Assembly: GCA_001606155.1 (NCBI GenBank)
Contig: LODT01000015.1
Coordinates: 186,001-250,000 of the forward strand
Direction: 5' to 3'
Length of the DNA: 64,000 nt
Source of the DNA: Tieghemostelium lacteum
Taxonomy: Eukaryota > Evosea > Eumycetozoa > Dictyosteliales > Raperosteliaceae
Below are positions 11,599-22,125 of the stretch, one piece after another (the stretch's first letter is position 1; every line of letters begins with the position of its first letter). The position numbers and the translations under genes were made by a program. The notes beneath the pieces were generated by a model. The model was not told the DNA's origin. It did no database searches and saw only the letters and a list, made by a program, of their open reading frames with translations.

Positions 11599-14500
11599 AT
11601 GAATAGTATTTTTCAGTCAGAGAATTTAATAAATTCAATACCATCACCAGTAATGATGGTATTAATTGAAAATCTAAATAAGAAAGATATCATTCGTAGT
11701 GTAATTTCAAATCATTCCATTGAAACGCTATTATCATGTAACAGCAACGAAATTTTAAATAGTATTTCAAATATAAATAATAATAATGAAATTAATAATA
11801 ATGGACAATATTTTTTATTAAATCAATTTTCACCTAGTAATAGTAGAAGTTCAAAAGAAAAAGAAATAGGAGATAATCTTTCAGAAAGTATTTTATCTTC
11901 TTTTAAAAGTAAATTAATTGTAAAAAGAAAAATTCAAATTTTTAATCAAAAATTAAATCAACAATTTTCAAGTCTAATTACTATAAGTCCATTTAATGAT
12001 GGTTGTATATGTTTATTTGGATCTATAAAGAATGTCGATCAATTTATTGGTGAATCTTTAGAGAATCAAGAAGATTATTATTTATTGATATCAGAATATG
12101 AAAAGTTGGCAGCATTGTTAAATCATAGTCCTGTAGTGATTTGGAAGGCAAATTGTAATGGTAATCTACTGAATTTCCGACGGCTTGATGGTCAGAAAGT
12201 TGATAATAGAACTTGTGAAGGTTCTTCAATGGATCAGTATATGGAATGGGTTTATAACAAGAAAGAATTTGAAAAGGAATTTAATTTTAAAACACTGATT
12301 AGTAATGAGAATACTAAGTCATTTGAATTGAATTATTGGCATTATACTGAAGATGGTGGTGTTCTACCGTATTGTATGAATGGAAGTTGTATACAAAATT
12401 CAAAGAAAGAGATAATAGGCTGGATAGGATATAGTTACCATTTGTTTATGAATGAGGGTGCTGCTTTGGGTATTAAAGAGAATATCAATTTGAATAGTAT
12501 GTTTGAGAGATTTAAAGAGCTCTATAGTAAGCCTCAGAGTGAAAGAGTAAAATTAGGTTTTCCAGAAGACGAAAATAAGAGTCAATCCAGTTTCAAACAT
12601 TTTATTGAATTTAAAAAACATTTAATTTCATCTGAAGAGAAATTAGTGTTTTATCAATGTAGAAATACCTATAATATTCTATTTAAATTGTCATTGTTGG
12701 GTGTAATGTTTTCCACTTTGAAAGGTCAGATCCTAGATGCTAACGATGCCCTACTTTCCATGATTGGTTATACCAGACAAGATTTAGAAAATGGTAAAAT
12801 TGATTGGATGTTATTGACACCTCCAGAATTCTTTGAAATCTCTGCTAGAGCACTACAGGAATTGAAAGCCAAAAGATGGTGTCAACCTATTGAAAAGGCT
12901 TATTTTCATAAGAATGGAAAGAAAATTCCAATTTTAGTGACATGTGCAATGATTGATGGTTCAGTTGAACAATGTATAACTTTTGTTTTTGATCTAAGTA
13001 GATTTAGAAAAGCTGAAGCTGCAGCAATTGAAGCTAACAAATTGAAAAGTCAATTCATTACCAATATAAGTCATGAAATCCGTACACCCTGTCACCACAT
13101 TCTAGGTCTAACCCAGCTAATGATAGATCAGCAACGTAATCCTTTGGCAATTGTTGAAAGCCCTCATATTGAATCTATAGAATCAATTAAAAAGTCAACT
13201 GATAATCTTTTGACCATTATTAATGATATATTGGATTTCTCAAAATTGGAATCTGGTAAATTCACTCTGGATATAAGTTCATTTGAGCTATTACCTATGA
13301 TTGAAGAGATATTTGAATCCGTTTCAGAGACTGCAAATTCCAAACAACTCGATGTTATATTACTAATGGGTACATCAGAAAGTCCAGTACCTCCAGTTAT
13401 ATTTGGTGATCGTGGAAATCTAAAGAAGATTCTATCCAATTTAGTTGGGAATGCTGTAAAGTTTACAGAGAGTGGTTATGTACTGCTACAAGTTAGTACT
13501 GAATATGAATCTGGTGATCAGATTGCGCTTAAATTTCAAATCAAAGATACAGGTATTGGTATACCTGAAGATAAGCTCCAAGAGATTTTCACACCATTTA
13601 GACAGATTGATGGTAGTATATCAAGAAGATATGGTGGAACTGGACTTGGTTTATCATTTTGTAAAGAATTGATAGATTTAATGGGTGGTAGTTTTTCAAT
13701 TGATACCAATAATGATGTTGGTTCAAGTAGTAAAGGAACTACTTTTAATGTACATTTAAAGGTTTCTATAGCATCACCTAGTTATCTACCAACAAGTGTT
13801 CCAGCAGCCAACCAATTCTTTTATCCAGAGTTTAGACCAAGTCATATACAAAAGAGAGTTTTGGTAATTGAAAGTAATCCTCTAATAATATCATCCATTA
13901 GAAATATATTACAATCAATGAAATTTGAATGTATTGAAACCTATACTGTATCTTCAACTATTGAATATCTAAGTCAGAATAGAGATCAACCTATAGACAC
14001 CATTCTGATATCAGATCAAAGTTCTGAAATTCATAGTCTATTTCAAGTTGTAAATCAAGAAAAGATTATAATATTTGGATCAGTTTTCAATCATCAATGG
14101 CATAGTCATCAAAAAGTTTTTAGTTTTGTAACTAAACCCATAACCTATAGTAAATTAATTTCACCTATATTAAAATCAACAAAATCACAAGCACCTTCAC
14201 TGATTAGTTCTACTGAATCTAATAGATCATCTCAAGATGATGGTAAAATTATTGAAATGGATGATAAATATATTCTAGTAGGTGAAGATAATGAAGTAAA
14301 TATTAAAATTATAACTAGACAACTAGAAAAACTTGGTTATCATTGTATTATTGGCTCTAATGGTTTAAAGACTTTGGAATTGGTAAAAAGTGGTATAAAT
14401 ATAAGTTTAATTCTAATGGATTGTCAAATGCCTGAAATGGATGGTTTTCAATGTTCAAAAATCATTAGAAGTCTTGAACCGGAAGGACAAAGAATACCAA

Positions 14501-14751
14501 TAATTGCACTATCAGCTAATGATGCAAATGAAGAATCACTATCAAGTGGTATGGATGATTATCTATCTAAACCATTAAAAATGGATCAATTAAAAAAAGC
14601 ATTAGAAAAATGGAATAATAATTCTATAACCTATCAATTTGGATCACTAAAAGAATCATCAATCTATTGTTCCTATTTATCCAATATAAAGAATCAATCG
14701 ATTCAAATGCAAATTGAATCTACAAAAACTTTAAGTTCCTCTTCTGAATAA
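11599..14751 (+). CDS. hybrid sensor histidine kinase with PAS domains and C-terminal receiver
   Basis: Two-component phosphorelay kinase, 1050 residues, no membrane segment seen, so probably cytosolic. The N-terminal third holds two PAS-like regions (about residues 165-285 and 360-475). The phospho-accepting H box is ISHEIRTP with His492. The ATPase part follows: N box KKILSNLVGNAVKFTESGYV, G1 DTGIGIPEDK, F/G2 RRYGGTGLGLSFCK. A true receiver at about 890-1010 has Asp941 in LILMDCQMPEMDG and the conserved Lys in YLSKPLK. Between kinase and receiver lies a second receiver-shaped segment (about 755-860) that lacks the phospho-Asp. In dictyostelids such kinases feed the RdeA-RegA relay controlling cAMP; that role is inferred. 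The length is near DhkF, but identity is not claimed. Confidence 0.93.
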   Translation: MNSIFQSENLINSIPSPVMMVLIENLNKKDIIRSVISNHSIETLLSCNSNEILNSISNINNNNEINNNGQYFLLNQFSPSNSRSSKEKEIGDNLSESILSSFKSKLIVKRKIQIFNQKLNQQFSSLITISPFNDGCICLFGSIKNVDQFIGESLENQEDYYLLISEYEKLAALLNHSPVVIWKANCNGNLLNFRRLDGQKVDNRTCEGSSMDQYMEWVYNKKEFEKEFNFKTLISNENTKSFELNYWHYTEDGGVLPYCMNGSCIQNSKKEIIGWIGYSYHLFMNEGAALGIKENINLNSMFERFKELYSKPQSERVKLGFPEDENKSQSSFKHFIEFKKHLISSEEKLVFYQCRNTYNILFKLSLLGVMFSTLKGQILDANDALLSMIGYTRQDLENGKIDWMLLTPPEFFEISARALQELKAKRWCQPIEKAYFHKNGKKIPILVTCAMIDGSVEQCITFVFDLSRFRKAEAAAIEANKLKSQFITNISHEIRTPCHHILGLTQLMIDQQRNPLAIVESPHIESIESIKKSTDNLLTIINDILDFSKLESGKFTLDISSFELLPMIEEIFESVSETANSKQLDVILLMGTSESPVPPVIFGDRGNLKKILSNLVGNAVKFTESGYVLLQVSTEYESGDQIALKFQIKDTGIGIPEDKLQEIFTPFRQIDGSISRRYGGTGLGLSFCKELIDLMGGSFSIDTNNDVGSSSKGTTFNVHLKVSIASPSYLPTSVPAANQFFYPEFRPSHIQKRVLVIESNPLIISSIRNILQSMKFECIETYTVSSTIEYLSQNRDQPIDTILISDQSSEIHSLFQVVNQEKIIIFGSVFNHQWHSHQKVFSFVTKPITYSKLISPILKSTKSQAPSLISSTESNRSSQDDGKIIEMDDKYILVGEDNEVNIKIITRQLEKLGYHCIIGSNGLKTLELVKSGINISLILMDCQMPEMDGFQCSKIIRSLEPEGQRIPIIALSANDANEESLSSGMDDYLSKPLKMDQLKKALEKWNNNSITYQFGSLKESSIYCSYLSNIKNQSIQMQIESTKTLSSSSE

Positions 14752-14785
14752 AATTTAAATTCGAATTTCTATTTATTCTGTATTA

Positions 14786-15523
14786 CTATACTATAATATT
14801 ATCAATTGTAAAATGATTTTTATGACTTTTTAACAATGGTGAAGGTGATTTTAAAAATTTAATTTGACAATGACTTGAATTTAGTCTAGGTGATAATAAT
14901 ACATTGGTTGAATTAATTGGTTTTAATAATGGTGATGGTCTCATTAATGTCTTTTCTAAAATTTCACATTTATGTTTATAATATCTATTCATTTCTTCCA
15001 ATGTTACTTTTTCTTTTTCTAATTTCTCTACATTACATTTCCAATTCTTTTTCTTTTCTTTAAACTTTTTAATTTTAATTTTTAAATTTTCAATCTTTAT
15101 ATTATTTATATTATTATTATTATTATTATTATTAATTTTTGGACTATTTGATAAACTTTGAACTTGTAATGGTAATGATGTATTAAAAAAATAAGAATAA
15201 ATTGATTTTTTTGTACTTTTTAAATTTTGATCTCCTAAATTATCATTATTATTTGAAATTAAATCGTTTATATTAATTTCAATTTTTTCTTCAAAATTAT
15301 TATTATTATTTATAGAATGAGTAATATCAATATTTTGAGAAGAAATTCTATTTCTTTGTTCTATAATTATATTTTTAGCTTTGAATAGATTTTTTTTCAT
15401 TTTCTCTTTATCTTTCTCTAATTGATTTACTTTTAATTCCATTTCTTTTAATGATTCTTTTAATTTTATATTTTCATTATAAATCTCTTCAAATTCTGAA
15501 AATGAAGGTCCAAATGGTTCCAT
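14786..15523 (-). CDS. coiled-coil protein of unknown function
   Basis: Single-exon, 245-residue hydrophilic protein. Residues about 10-62 are a Glu/Lys/Asn-rich coiled coil starting right after MEPFGPSFSEFEEIYNEN. An Asn-rich spacer follows, then a second Lys/Glu-rich helix (about 150-195). The C-terminal part repeats a short Pro-Ser motif: RPSPLLKPI, LLSPRLNS and SPSPLLKSH. No enzymatic domain recognised. The repeated SP sites could be proline-directed kinase targets (inference). Its 3' end lies 34 bp from the 3' end of the histidine kinase gene. Confidence 0.7.
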   Translation of the reverse strand: MEPFGPSFSEFEEIYNENIKLKESLKEMELKVNQLEKDKEKMKKNLFKAKNIIIEQRNRISSQNIDITHSINNNNNFEEKIEININDLISNNNDNLGDQNLKSTKKSIYSYFFNTSLPLQVQSLSNSPKINNNNNNNNINNIKIENLKIKIKKFKEKKKNWKCNVEKLEKEKVTLEEMNRYYKHKCEILEKTLMRPSPLLKPINSTNVLLSPRLNSSHCQIKFLKSPSPLLKSHKNHFTIDNIIV

Positions 15524-16164
15524 TTTTTTTTAAATTGGTAATAGTTTTTGTAATTAGAAAACTTCTAAAGTATTGGACTACTTTAACTATTTGTAAAAAG
15601 ATAGAGAAAATAGATTATAACTACAATGAAAAAAAAAAATTAAAAATAAAAATTTTGGTTTAGAGTGGTGTGGGTGTGGGAAGTGTTTGAAGATTTCTTT
15701 AATTATTTAGTGAAAAACATGCTGACCGACTATTGGAATAGTTTAAAATAATTTTCTATTATTAATTTTTTGCCTTCCTTTTAAAGCTTACCCACACTCA
15801 AAAATATCAAGATTTTTTATTTGTTCAATGTTTGAAAATTTTGGTGATGAATGAATCAAATACTTGTGAATATGAATTAAAGTTTAGATATAATAAAAAA
15901 TAAATAAAACTCTCTTATTAAATAAGAATCAATTAAACTTATCAAAAAAAAAAAGAAAAAAATACAAAAAAAAAAGTTTTTTTACTAATTTTTTTTTTAT
16001 TTTTTTTTTTTCAACTGTAAACATGTATGTTTCAAAATTTATATAAATTTACTAAAGTGGACCATTTCATTAACAAATTCTTCGACTCTGTATAATAGAT
16101 TAAATTATTGAATATTTTAACTTTTTCAAACAAAAACACAATATAAACATATAAATTTATAGAA
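15524..16164. promoter_or_regulatory. divergent spacer, coiled-coil gene / E2 gene
   Basis: 641-bp AT-rich spacer between outward-reading genes. It contains several A and T homopolymers, a GT-rich patch at about 15660-15690 and a short conventional coding-like stretch that does not hold up. No RNA gene seen. Confidence 0.45.
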
Positions 16165-17014
<850 letters not shown>

Positions 17015-17260
17015 AAAACACTCTGAACCTCTCTCCAAGGAAAATAAATTAAATCGTTGATTTTAGGTTCAAATCAAAAAGTTCCTTCATTTATTTTCCC
17101 AATATTGTAATAATAACATATTATTTTAAATTCTTTTTTATATCTGTATATAGATTTATTACACCCTGTTTTCTTAGAATATTCAATTTTTTATTTGATT
17201 TTTTTTTAAACTTTTTCCCTCCATACCCTTTTTTTAACAATTGCTTACATCAGACGAAAC

Positions 17261-19102
17261 ATGCCTCCAAAAAAGAAACCAGCACCAACAGTTGCCCCTA
17301 CAACTACTACAACAACTACAACATCATCTACACCTTCAACAACAAATATTACATCATCATCAACATCAATATCAACAACACCAATAACAACAACAATACC
17401 AAAGAGTAATGGATCATCATCATCAAATATTGGACAAAAGAAAATTCAATGGTTTTGGGCAGGTGATTCAGCTAAAGGAGCAAGTCAAGATATTTTAGTA
17501 GAATATGATAGTACAATGAATACTTTGATTGAAATGCAATATCAAGAATTTCAAATGAAACCAAAATCTATAAAATTGAGAAAATTCAAAGTGGATAAAG
17601 ATAGATATATTGATTTTAAAAAAATGGTTCAGGCTAGATATGATGATGTATCTAAACAAAGATCAGTTGAGAGAAATGAGATTATAATTGGTACTACTGT
17701 AAATACAACACCTACCAAACCACCTGCTACTGCTGCTAGAAAGAAAAAGGCATTGATACCTGTAGGTTCAAAGAGAAAACTAAAAGATGATTCTGATGAT
17801 TCATCGTCTTCTGATGACTCTTCATCTGATGATTCATCATCTGATTCTGAAATGTCAAGTGATGAAAGTGATTCTGATGATGAAGATTATCATGCTAAAT
17901 GGTATTGGGCTGGTGATTCTAATGGTGGTCCTGCAAAAGGTGGTGGACATCAAGATATATGGGTTGCCTATGACCACAAACTAAACAAAAAACTAGAGAA
18001 AGCTTATAATCAAGGTAAATCGAAATTACGTGTGGATAATGAACGTTTTTTAGATTTACAAAATATGTTACAAAGACGTTATGACGATGAGAATAAGAGA
18101 AGAAATATTAAAAGAGATGATCCAAAGAAAATTAAAACTCCAAAAGCTACCAAAAAGAAACCTACTGCTACTGCTAATTTGGCAACAACTACAACAACTA
18201 CAACACCTTCTAATGTATTATTACCTTCTGTTTCTAGTCTAATGAGTAGCTTACCTGTATCTGCATCATCAAATAATGCTAATTCACTTTTAAAGAGTAT
18301 TTTAAAGTGTCCAAATACATGGACAGATGTAGATTCTATGGATTATAAAGAAGTTGATATTCAATCACATGAAAAGGAATTTAAGTGGATGTCAGATCTA
18401 TTTACACAGACCATATCACCAATTCACAAGGGTGGATCATCATTATCCCCTATAACTTTTAACAGTCTAAAAGTCACTCGTGTCATTCGTGTTCAAAATC
18501 CATCGATATGGACACGTTATCATCATCGTAAACAAAAGATTCTTGATGATAACAAAGGGTCATGTCCAAAAGTTCGAATGGTAATCACTGATATTCCAAA
18601 TGGACCTGAAACCGATACCAACGCCAATGAATTCTTTTTATTCCATGGTTTGAATGTTTCTTCTATCACTGGTATCAGTAAATTTGGTTTTGATCCAAGA
18701 TTTTGTTCATTAGAAGGTATGTTTGGTGCAGGTTTATATTTTGCCGAAAACTCCTCCAAATCCAATCAGTATTGTCATGCTGGTGCTTGTACATGTAGTG
18801 GATTCCAAGCAACATCTTGTAGATGTTCTGCAAAAGATGAGGTATGTCTATTGGTTTGTCGTGTCATTTTGGGTGATTCTCTTGTTGAGAATGTCTTTAG
18901 AGGTAATACTCCAGGAACATTTTGGCATGGTCGTAGAACTGAACCAAAGAAAGCTGATGGCATATCTATACACAATAGTGTCATTGGTGAATCTAAAGCA
19001 AACTATGGTTCAAAAGCTTCTCTACAATTAAGAGAATATATAGTATATGAAAGTTCTCAAGTTTATCCAGAATATAAAGTTTATTTTAAACGTGTAAAAT
19101 AA
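17261..19102 (+). CDS. poly(ADP-ribose) polymerase with two WWE domains
   Basis: NAD-dependent ADP-ribosyltransferase, 613 residues, single exon. A Thr/Ser-rich head with MPPKKK is followed by WWE 1 (about 58-130, IQWFWAGDSAKGASQDILVE), a Lys-rich linker, an Asp/Ser acidic stretch, WWE 2 (about 210-285, AKWYWAGDSNGG) and the catalytic domain (about 360-613). The H-Y-E triad of true polymerases is present: His462 in FFLFHGL, Tyr493 in FGAGLYFAEN, Glu592 in QLREYIVYES. A Cys-rich insert after the Tyr motif recalls the tankyrase zinc site. WWE domains usually bind iso-ADP-ribose, suggesting that it reads and extends PAR chains (inference). Probably nuclear, given the basic N-terminus. Confidence 0.95.
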   Translation: MPPKKKPAPTVAPTTTTTTTTSSTPSTTNITSSSTSISTTPITTTIPKSNGSSSSNIGQKKIQWFWAGDSAKGASQDILVEYDSTMNTLIEMQYQEFQMKPKSIKLRKFKVDKDRYIDFKKMVQARYDDVSKQRSVERNEIIIGTTVNTTPTKPPATAARKKKALIPVGSKRKLKDDSDDSSSSDDSSSDDSSSDSEMSSDESDSDDEDYHAKWYWAGDSNGGPAKGGGHQDIWVAYDHKLNKKLEKAYNQGKSKLRVDNERFLDLQNMLQRRYDDENKRRNIKRDDPKKIKTPKATKKKPTATANLATTTTTTTPSNVLLPSVSSLMSSLPVSASSNNANSLLKSILKCPNTWTDVDSMDYKEVDIQSHEKEFKWMSDLFTQTISPIHKGGSSLSPITFNSLKVTRVIRVQNPSIWTRYHHRKQKILDDNKGSCPKVRMVITDIPNGPETDTNANEFFLFHGLNVSSITGISKFGFDPRFCSLEGMFGAGLYFAENSSKSNQYCHAGACTCSGFQATSCRCSAKDEVCLLVCRVILGDSLVENVFRGNTPGTFWHGRRTEPKKADGISIHNSVIGESKANYGSKASLQLREYIVYESSQVYPEYKVYFKRVK

Positions 19103-19176
19103 TTAGTATTATAATAAAAAACAAAATTTCTCTCCTAACTATTATTACAATATAATTTATTTTACAATGTATAATA

Positions 19177-19731
19177 TTAACAAAGGTTTAAAGTAAAAAG
19201 TGAAATATGTTTTGATGAATCTTGAGCATGCAAAGGATCTTGAATTTGTTTTGTATAAGTCATACCAAGTTTCTTTAGTAATTTTATAGAACCTTGATTA
19301 GATTCAGAGGTTATACCATAAAGATATTTATATTTTAGAGTTTCTTTACAGTGGTTTAAAATCAATTGACAAGAGTCATAAGCATATCCTTTACCATGAT
19401 ATTTACGTAAAAATGCAAAACCTAAATCTTCTTGATCTAAAAAATCTCTTTTAAATAAACCAGTACATCCCATTGGTTCATTAGTAATCTTATCATAGAC
19501 AATAAAATTACCAATAGATATTTGAGCAGCTTTACCACGTCTAATATATGCCAATGATTGTTCAATAGTTTTTACATTTCTGTCTCCTATATATTCTAAC
19601 CATGCTTCATCATTTACTAATTTTATCATAAATTCTGCATCAATTTCATTTTCTTCAAGTTGTTTCATTCTAATTCTATCATTTTCTAATATAATAATAT
19701 TGGTTTTAGCTTCGATATGATTTGGTTCCAT
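19177..19731 (-). CDS. GNAT N-acetyltransferase, RimJ/RimL type
   Basis: 184-residue acetyltransferase using acetyl-CoA; substrate unknown. The family start pattern ILENDRIRMKQLEENEIDAEF and the acetyl-CoA loop LRKYHGKGYAYDSC (R/Q-x-x-G-x-G) are visible, followed by GITSESNQGSIKLLKKLGM, the usual motif B. The RimJ/RimL-like group acts on protein N-termini, ribosomal proteins or small molecules, so no specific target is claimed. It lies 124 bp from, and divergent to, the prolyl oligopeptidase gene, and its 3' end is 74 bp from the PARP gene. Confidence 0.88.
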   Translation of the reverse strand: MEPNHIEAKTNIIILENDRIRMKQLEENEIDAEFMIKLVNDEAWLEYIGDRNVKTIEQSLAYIRRGKAAQISIGNFIVYDKITNEPMGCTGLFKRDFLDQEDLGFAFLRKYHGKGYAYDSCQLILNHCKETLKYKYLYGITSESNQGSIKLLKKLGMTYTKQIQDPLHAQDSSKHISLFTLNLC

Positions 19732-19855
19732 TTTTTTTTGATATTTTAAATGTATTGATTTTTTTTTTTTAATTTAATTTTAATTAAAATTTTTTTATTT
19801 TTATTTTTTTTTTAATTTAATTTTATTTTTGATCATCAACAACATTAACACAAAA
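19732..19855. promoter_or_regulatory. 124-bp bidirectional promoter spacer
   Basis: The only DNA between two divergent start codons (GNAT on minus, prolyl oligopeptidase on plus). It is almost wholly A and T homopolymer tracts. Both promoters must fit here or inside the neighbouring genes. No specific motif seen. Confidence 0.45.
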
Positions 19856-22106
19856 ATGAAATTTAATTATCCAAAAGCAAATAGAGATGAAACTTATGAA
19901 ACTTATAAATCATCAAAAAATGGTGAAGTAAAAATAGAAGATCCATATAGATGGTTAGAAACACCAACATCAGAAGAAACTAAACAATGGGTAAATCAAG
20001 AAAATACTGTTACTAGATCATTTTTAGATTCTGATGATCTATCTAAAAAATTTGTATCTGAATTAACTGAAAGGATATCATTTCCAAAATATGGTTTTCA
20101 TGTAAGAAGAAATGATTTGTATGTATATTTAAAAATTCAAAACACTTATATATTTATTAACTTATTTTATATATAGATTATTTTATTCAAAAAATCCAGG
20201 ATTACTTAATCAATCAATAGTTTATTTACAAGATACAAAGACTAAACAAGAGATGGTATTTTTAGATCCAAATAGTTATTCAAGTGATGGTACATGGAGT
20301 CTTTCTAAATTTACAGTGAGTAAGAATGCAAAATATGTTGCTGTTGGTTATTCAAAAGGTGGTAGTGATTGGGTTACTTTTCAAATATTTAAAGTACCAA
20401 CAACAGTGGGACCAGATTCCAAAGTTGAGGTTTTAGATGATCTATTGGAATGGACAAAATTCTCTAGCATTGAATGGACTGATGAAGAGGATGGTTTCTT
20501 TTATACTAGATTTCAGAAACCACAATCATTAGGTGACTCTGATAAAGGTACTGAAGCTGATGAGAATAAGTTCCAGAAACTCTATTATCATCATTTGGGT
20601 TGGAAACAATCAGATGATCTATTGGTATTTGAATCTAAAGAGAATCCAGATTGGATGTTTTCTGCAAACTTTACTGATGACTATCAATATCTACTCATTT
20701 ATATCTCTAGAGATTGTAATCCAGAACACAATCTATCTATTATTAAAAACTGGAGAAATTCCATCAAAAAATTAGAAACTTTCAAAATTTATGAAATCGT
20801 TTCCAATTTTGAAGGTAACTTTTCCTATTTGACCAATATTGGAAATAGATTTATTATGCACACTAATTATAAGGCTCCAATGAATAGATTAATATCATTT
20901 GATATTCCAGATTTGGATAAACAATCATCCAGTGTTATTCCATTTGAATCATGGGCTGTTACCATTAAAGACTTTGTAGCTGAGAGACCATATCTAATGG
21001 AATCCGTTGGTAATACATTGGCAAAGAAAATCTATGTAACATGGTTGAAGGATGTTCAAAATCAAGTAGAAGTCTACTCTATTGATGGTGTTTTCCTACA
21101 TAATGTTGAGTTACCATGTCCAGGTACCATCAGTGTCTTTGGATGTTCATCATTCCATAATCACATCTATATGGCATTTGAATCTTTTATCTATCCTAAA
21201 GTTATTTTCTATATCAATTCCGAATCGAATGATGATAAATTAACTATTCATGTTGAACCTCAAATTAAGAATTTCAGTTCACAAGACTATACATGCAGAC
21301 AAGTATTCTTTAAATCTAAAGATCAAACTGAAGACATTCCAATGTTTATCGTTCACAAGAAGGATTTAATACTTAATGGTCAAGCACCAACACTAATGTT
21401 AGGATATGGTGGATTCAATATCAGCTATGCTCCCTATTTTTCCATTTACAATATGTACTTTGTCGATAAATTCAATGGAATTTTTGTAGTTGCAAATATT
21501 CGTGGAGGTGGTGAAAAAGGTAAATCCTATCATGAAGCTGGTACAAAAGAACGTAAACAAAATGTATTTGATGACTTTATTTCAGCTGCTGAATATCTAA
21601 TTGCCAATAACTACACTAGTAAAGATAAATTGGTTATAAATGGTGGTAGTAATGGTGGTCTTCTAATGGGTGCTGTATCCAATCAAAGACCTGACCTATT
21701 CAAAGGTGTGGTTTGTGAAGTTGGTGTATTAGACATGTTAAGATTCCATAAATTTACAATTGGAGTTCAATGGTGTTCTGATTATGGTTGTTCTGATAAA
21801 CCTGAAGAATTTGATTATCTAATTAAATATTCACCATTACACAATGTACCATCAAGCACCACTGTCTATCCAAGTTTCCTATGTCTAACTGGTGATCATG
21901 ATGATAGAGTTGTACCAGCACACTCTTATAAATTTATGGCAGAATTACAACATCAACTCTCTACCAAAGTTGATACCCCACTCTTACTCCTTGTCGATGT
22001 TAATTCAGGCCATGGTGCTGGTAAACCACAAACCAAATATACACAAAAATATTCTGATATCTTAAATTTTATTTCAAAAACTTTATCAATACCAATTAAA
22101 TTTTAA
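19856..22106 (+). CDS. dpoA: prolyl oligopeptidase (S9A)
   Basis: Cytosolic serine peptidase cleaving short peptides after proline; in D. discoideum this enzyme modulates inositol phosphate signalling and lithium sensitivity. Exons are 19856-20118 and 20177-22106, giving 730 residues against about 710 for the family. The intron is placed by phase to give NDLLFYSKNPGLLNQS. The ATG at 19856 (MKFNYPKANRDE) is used because no upstream in-frame ATG was found. An N-terminal lid segment EDPYRWLETP and a seven-bladed propeller region precede the alpha/beta-hydrolase part. The catalytic triad is visible as Ser579 in NGGSNGGLLMG, Asp in TGDHDDRVVP and His in NSGHGAGKP. The symbol is by recall of the D. 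discoideum gene. Confidence 0.95.
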
Positions 22107-22125
22107 ATGTAATAAATATTCTTTA

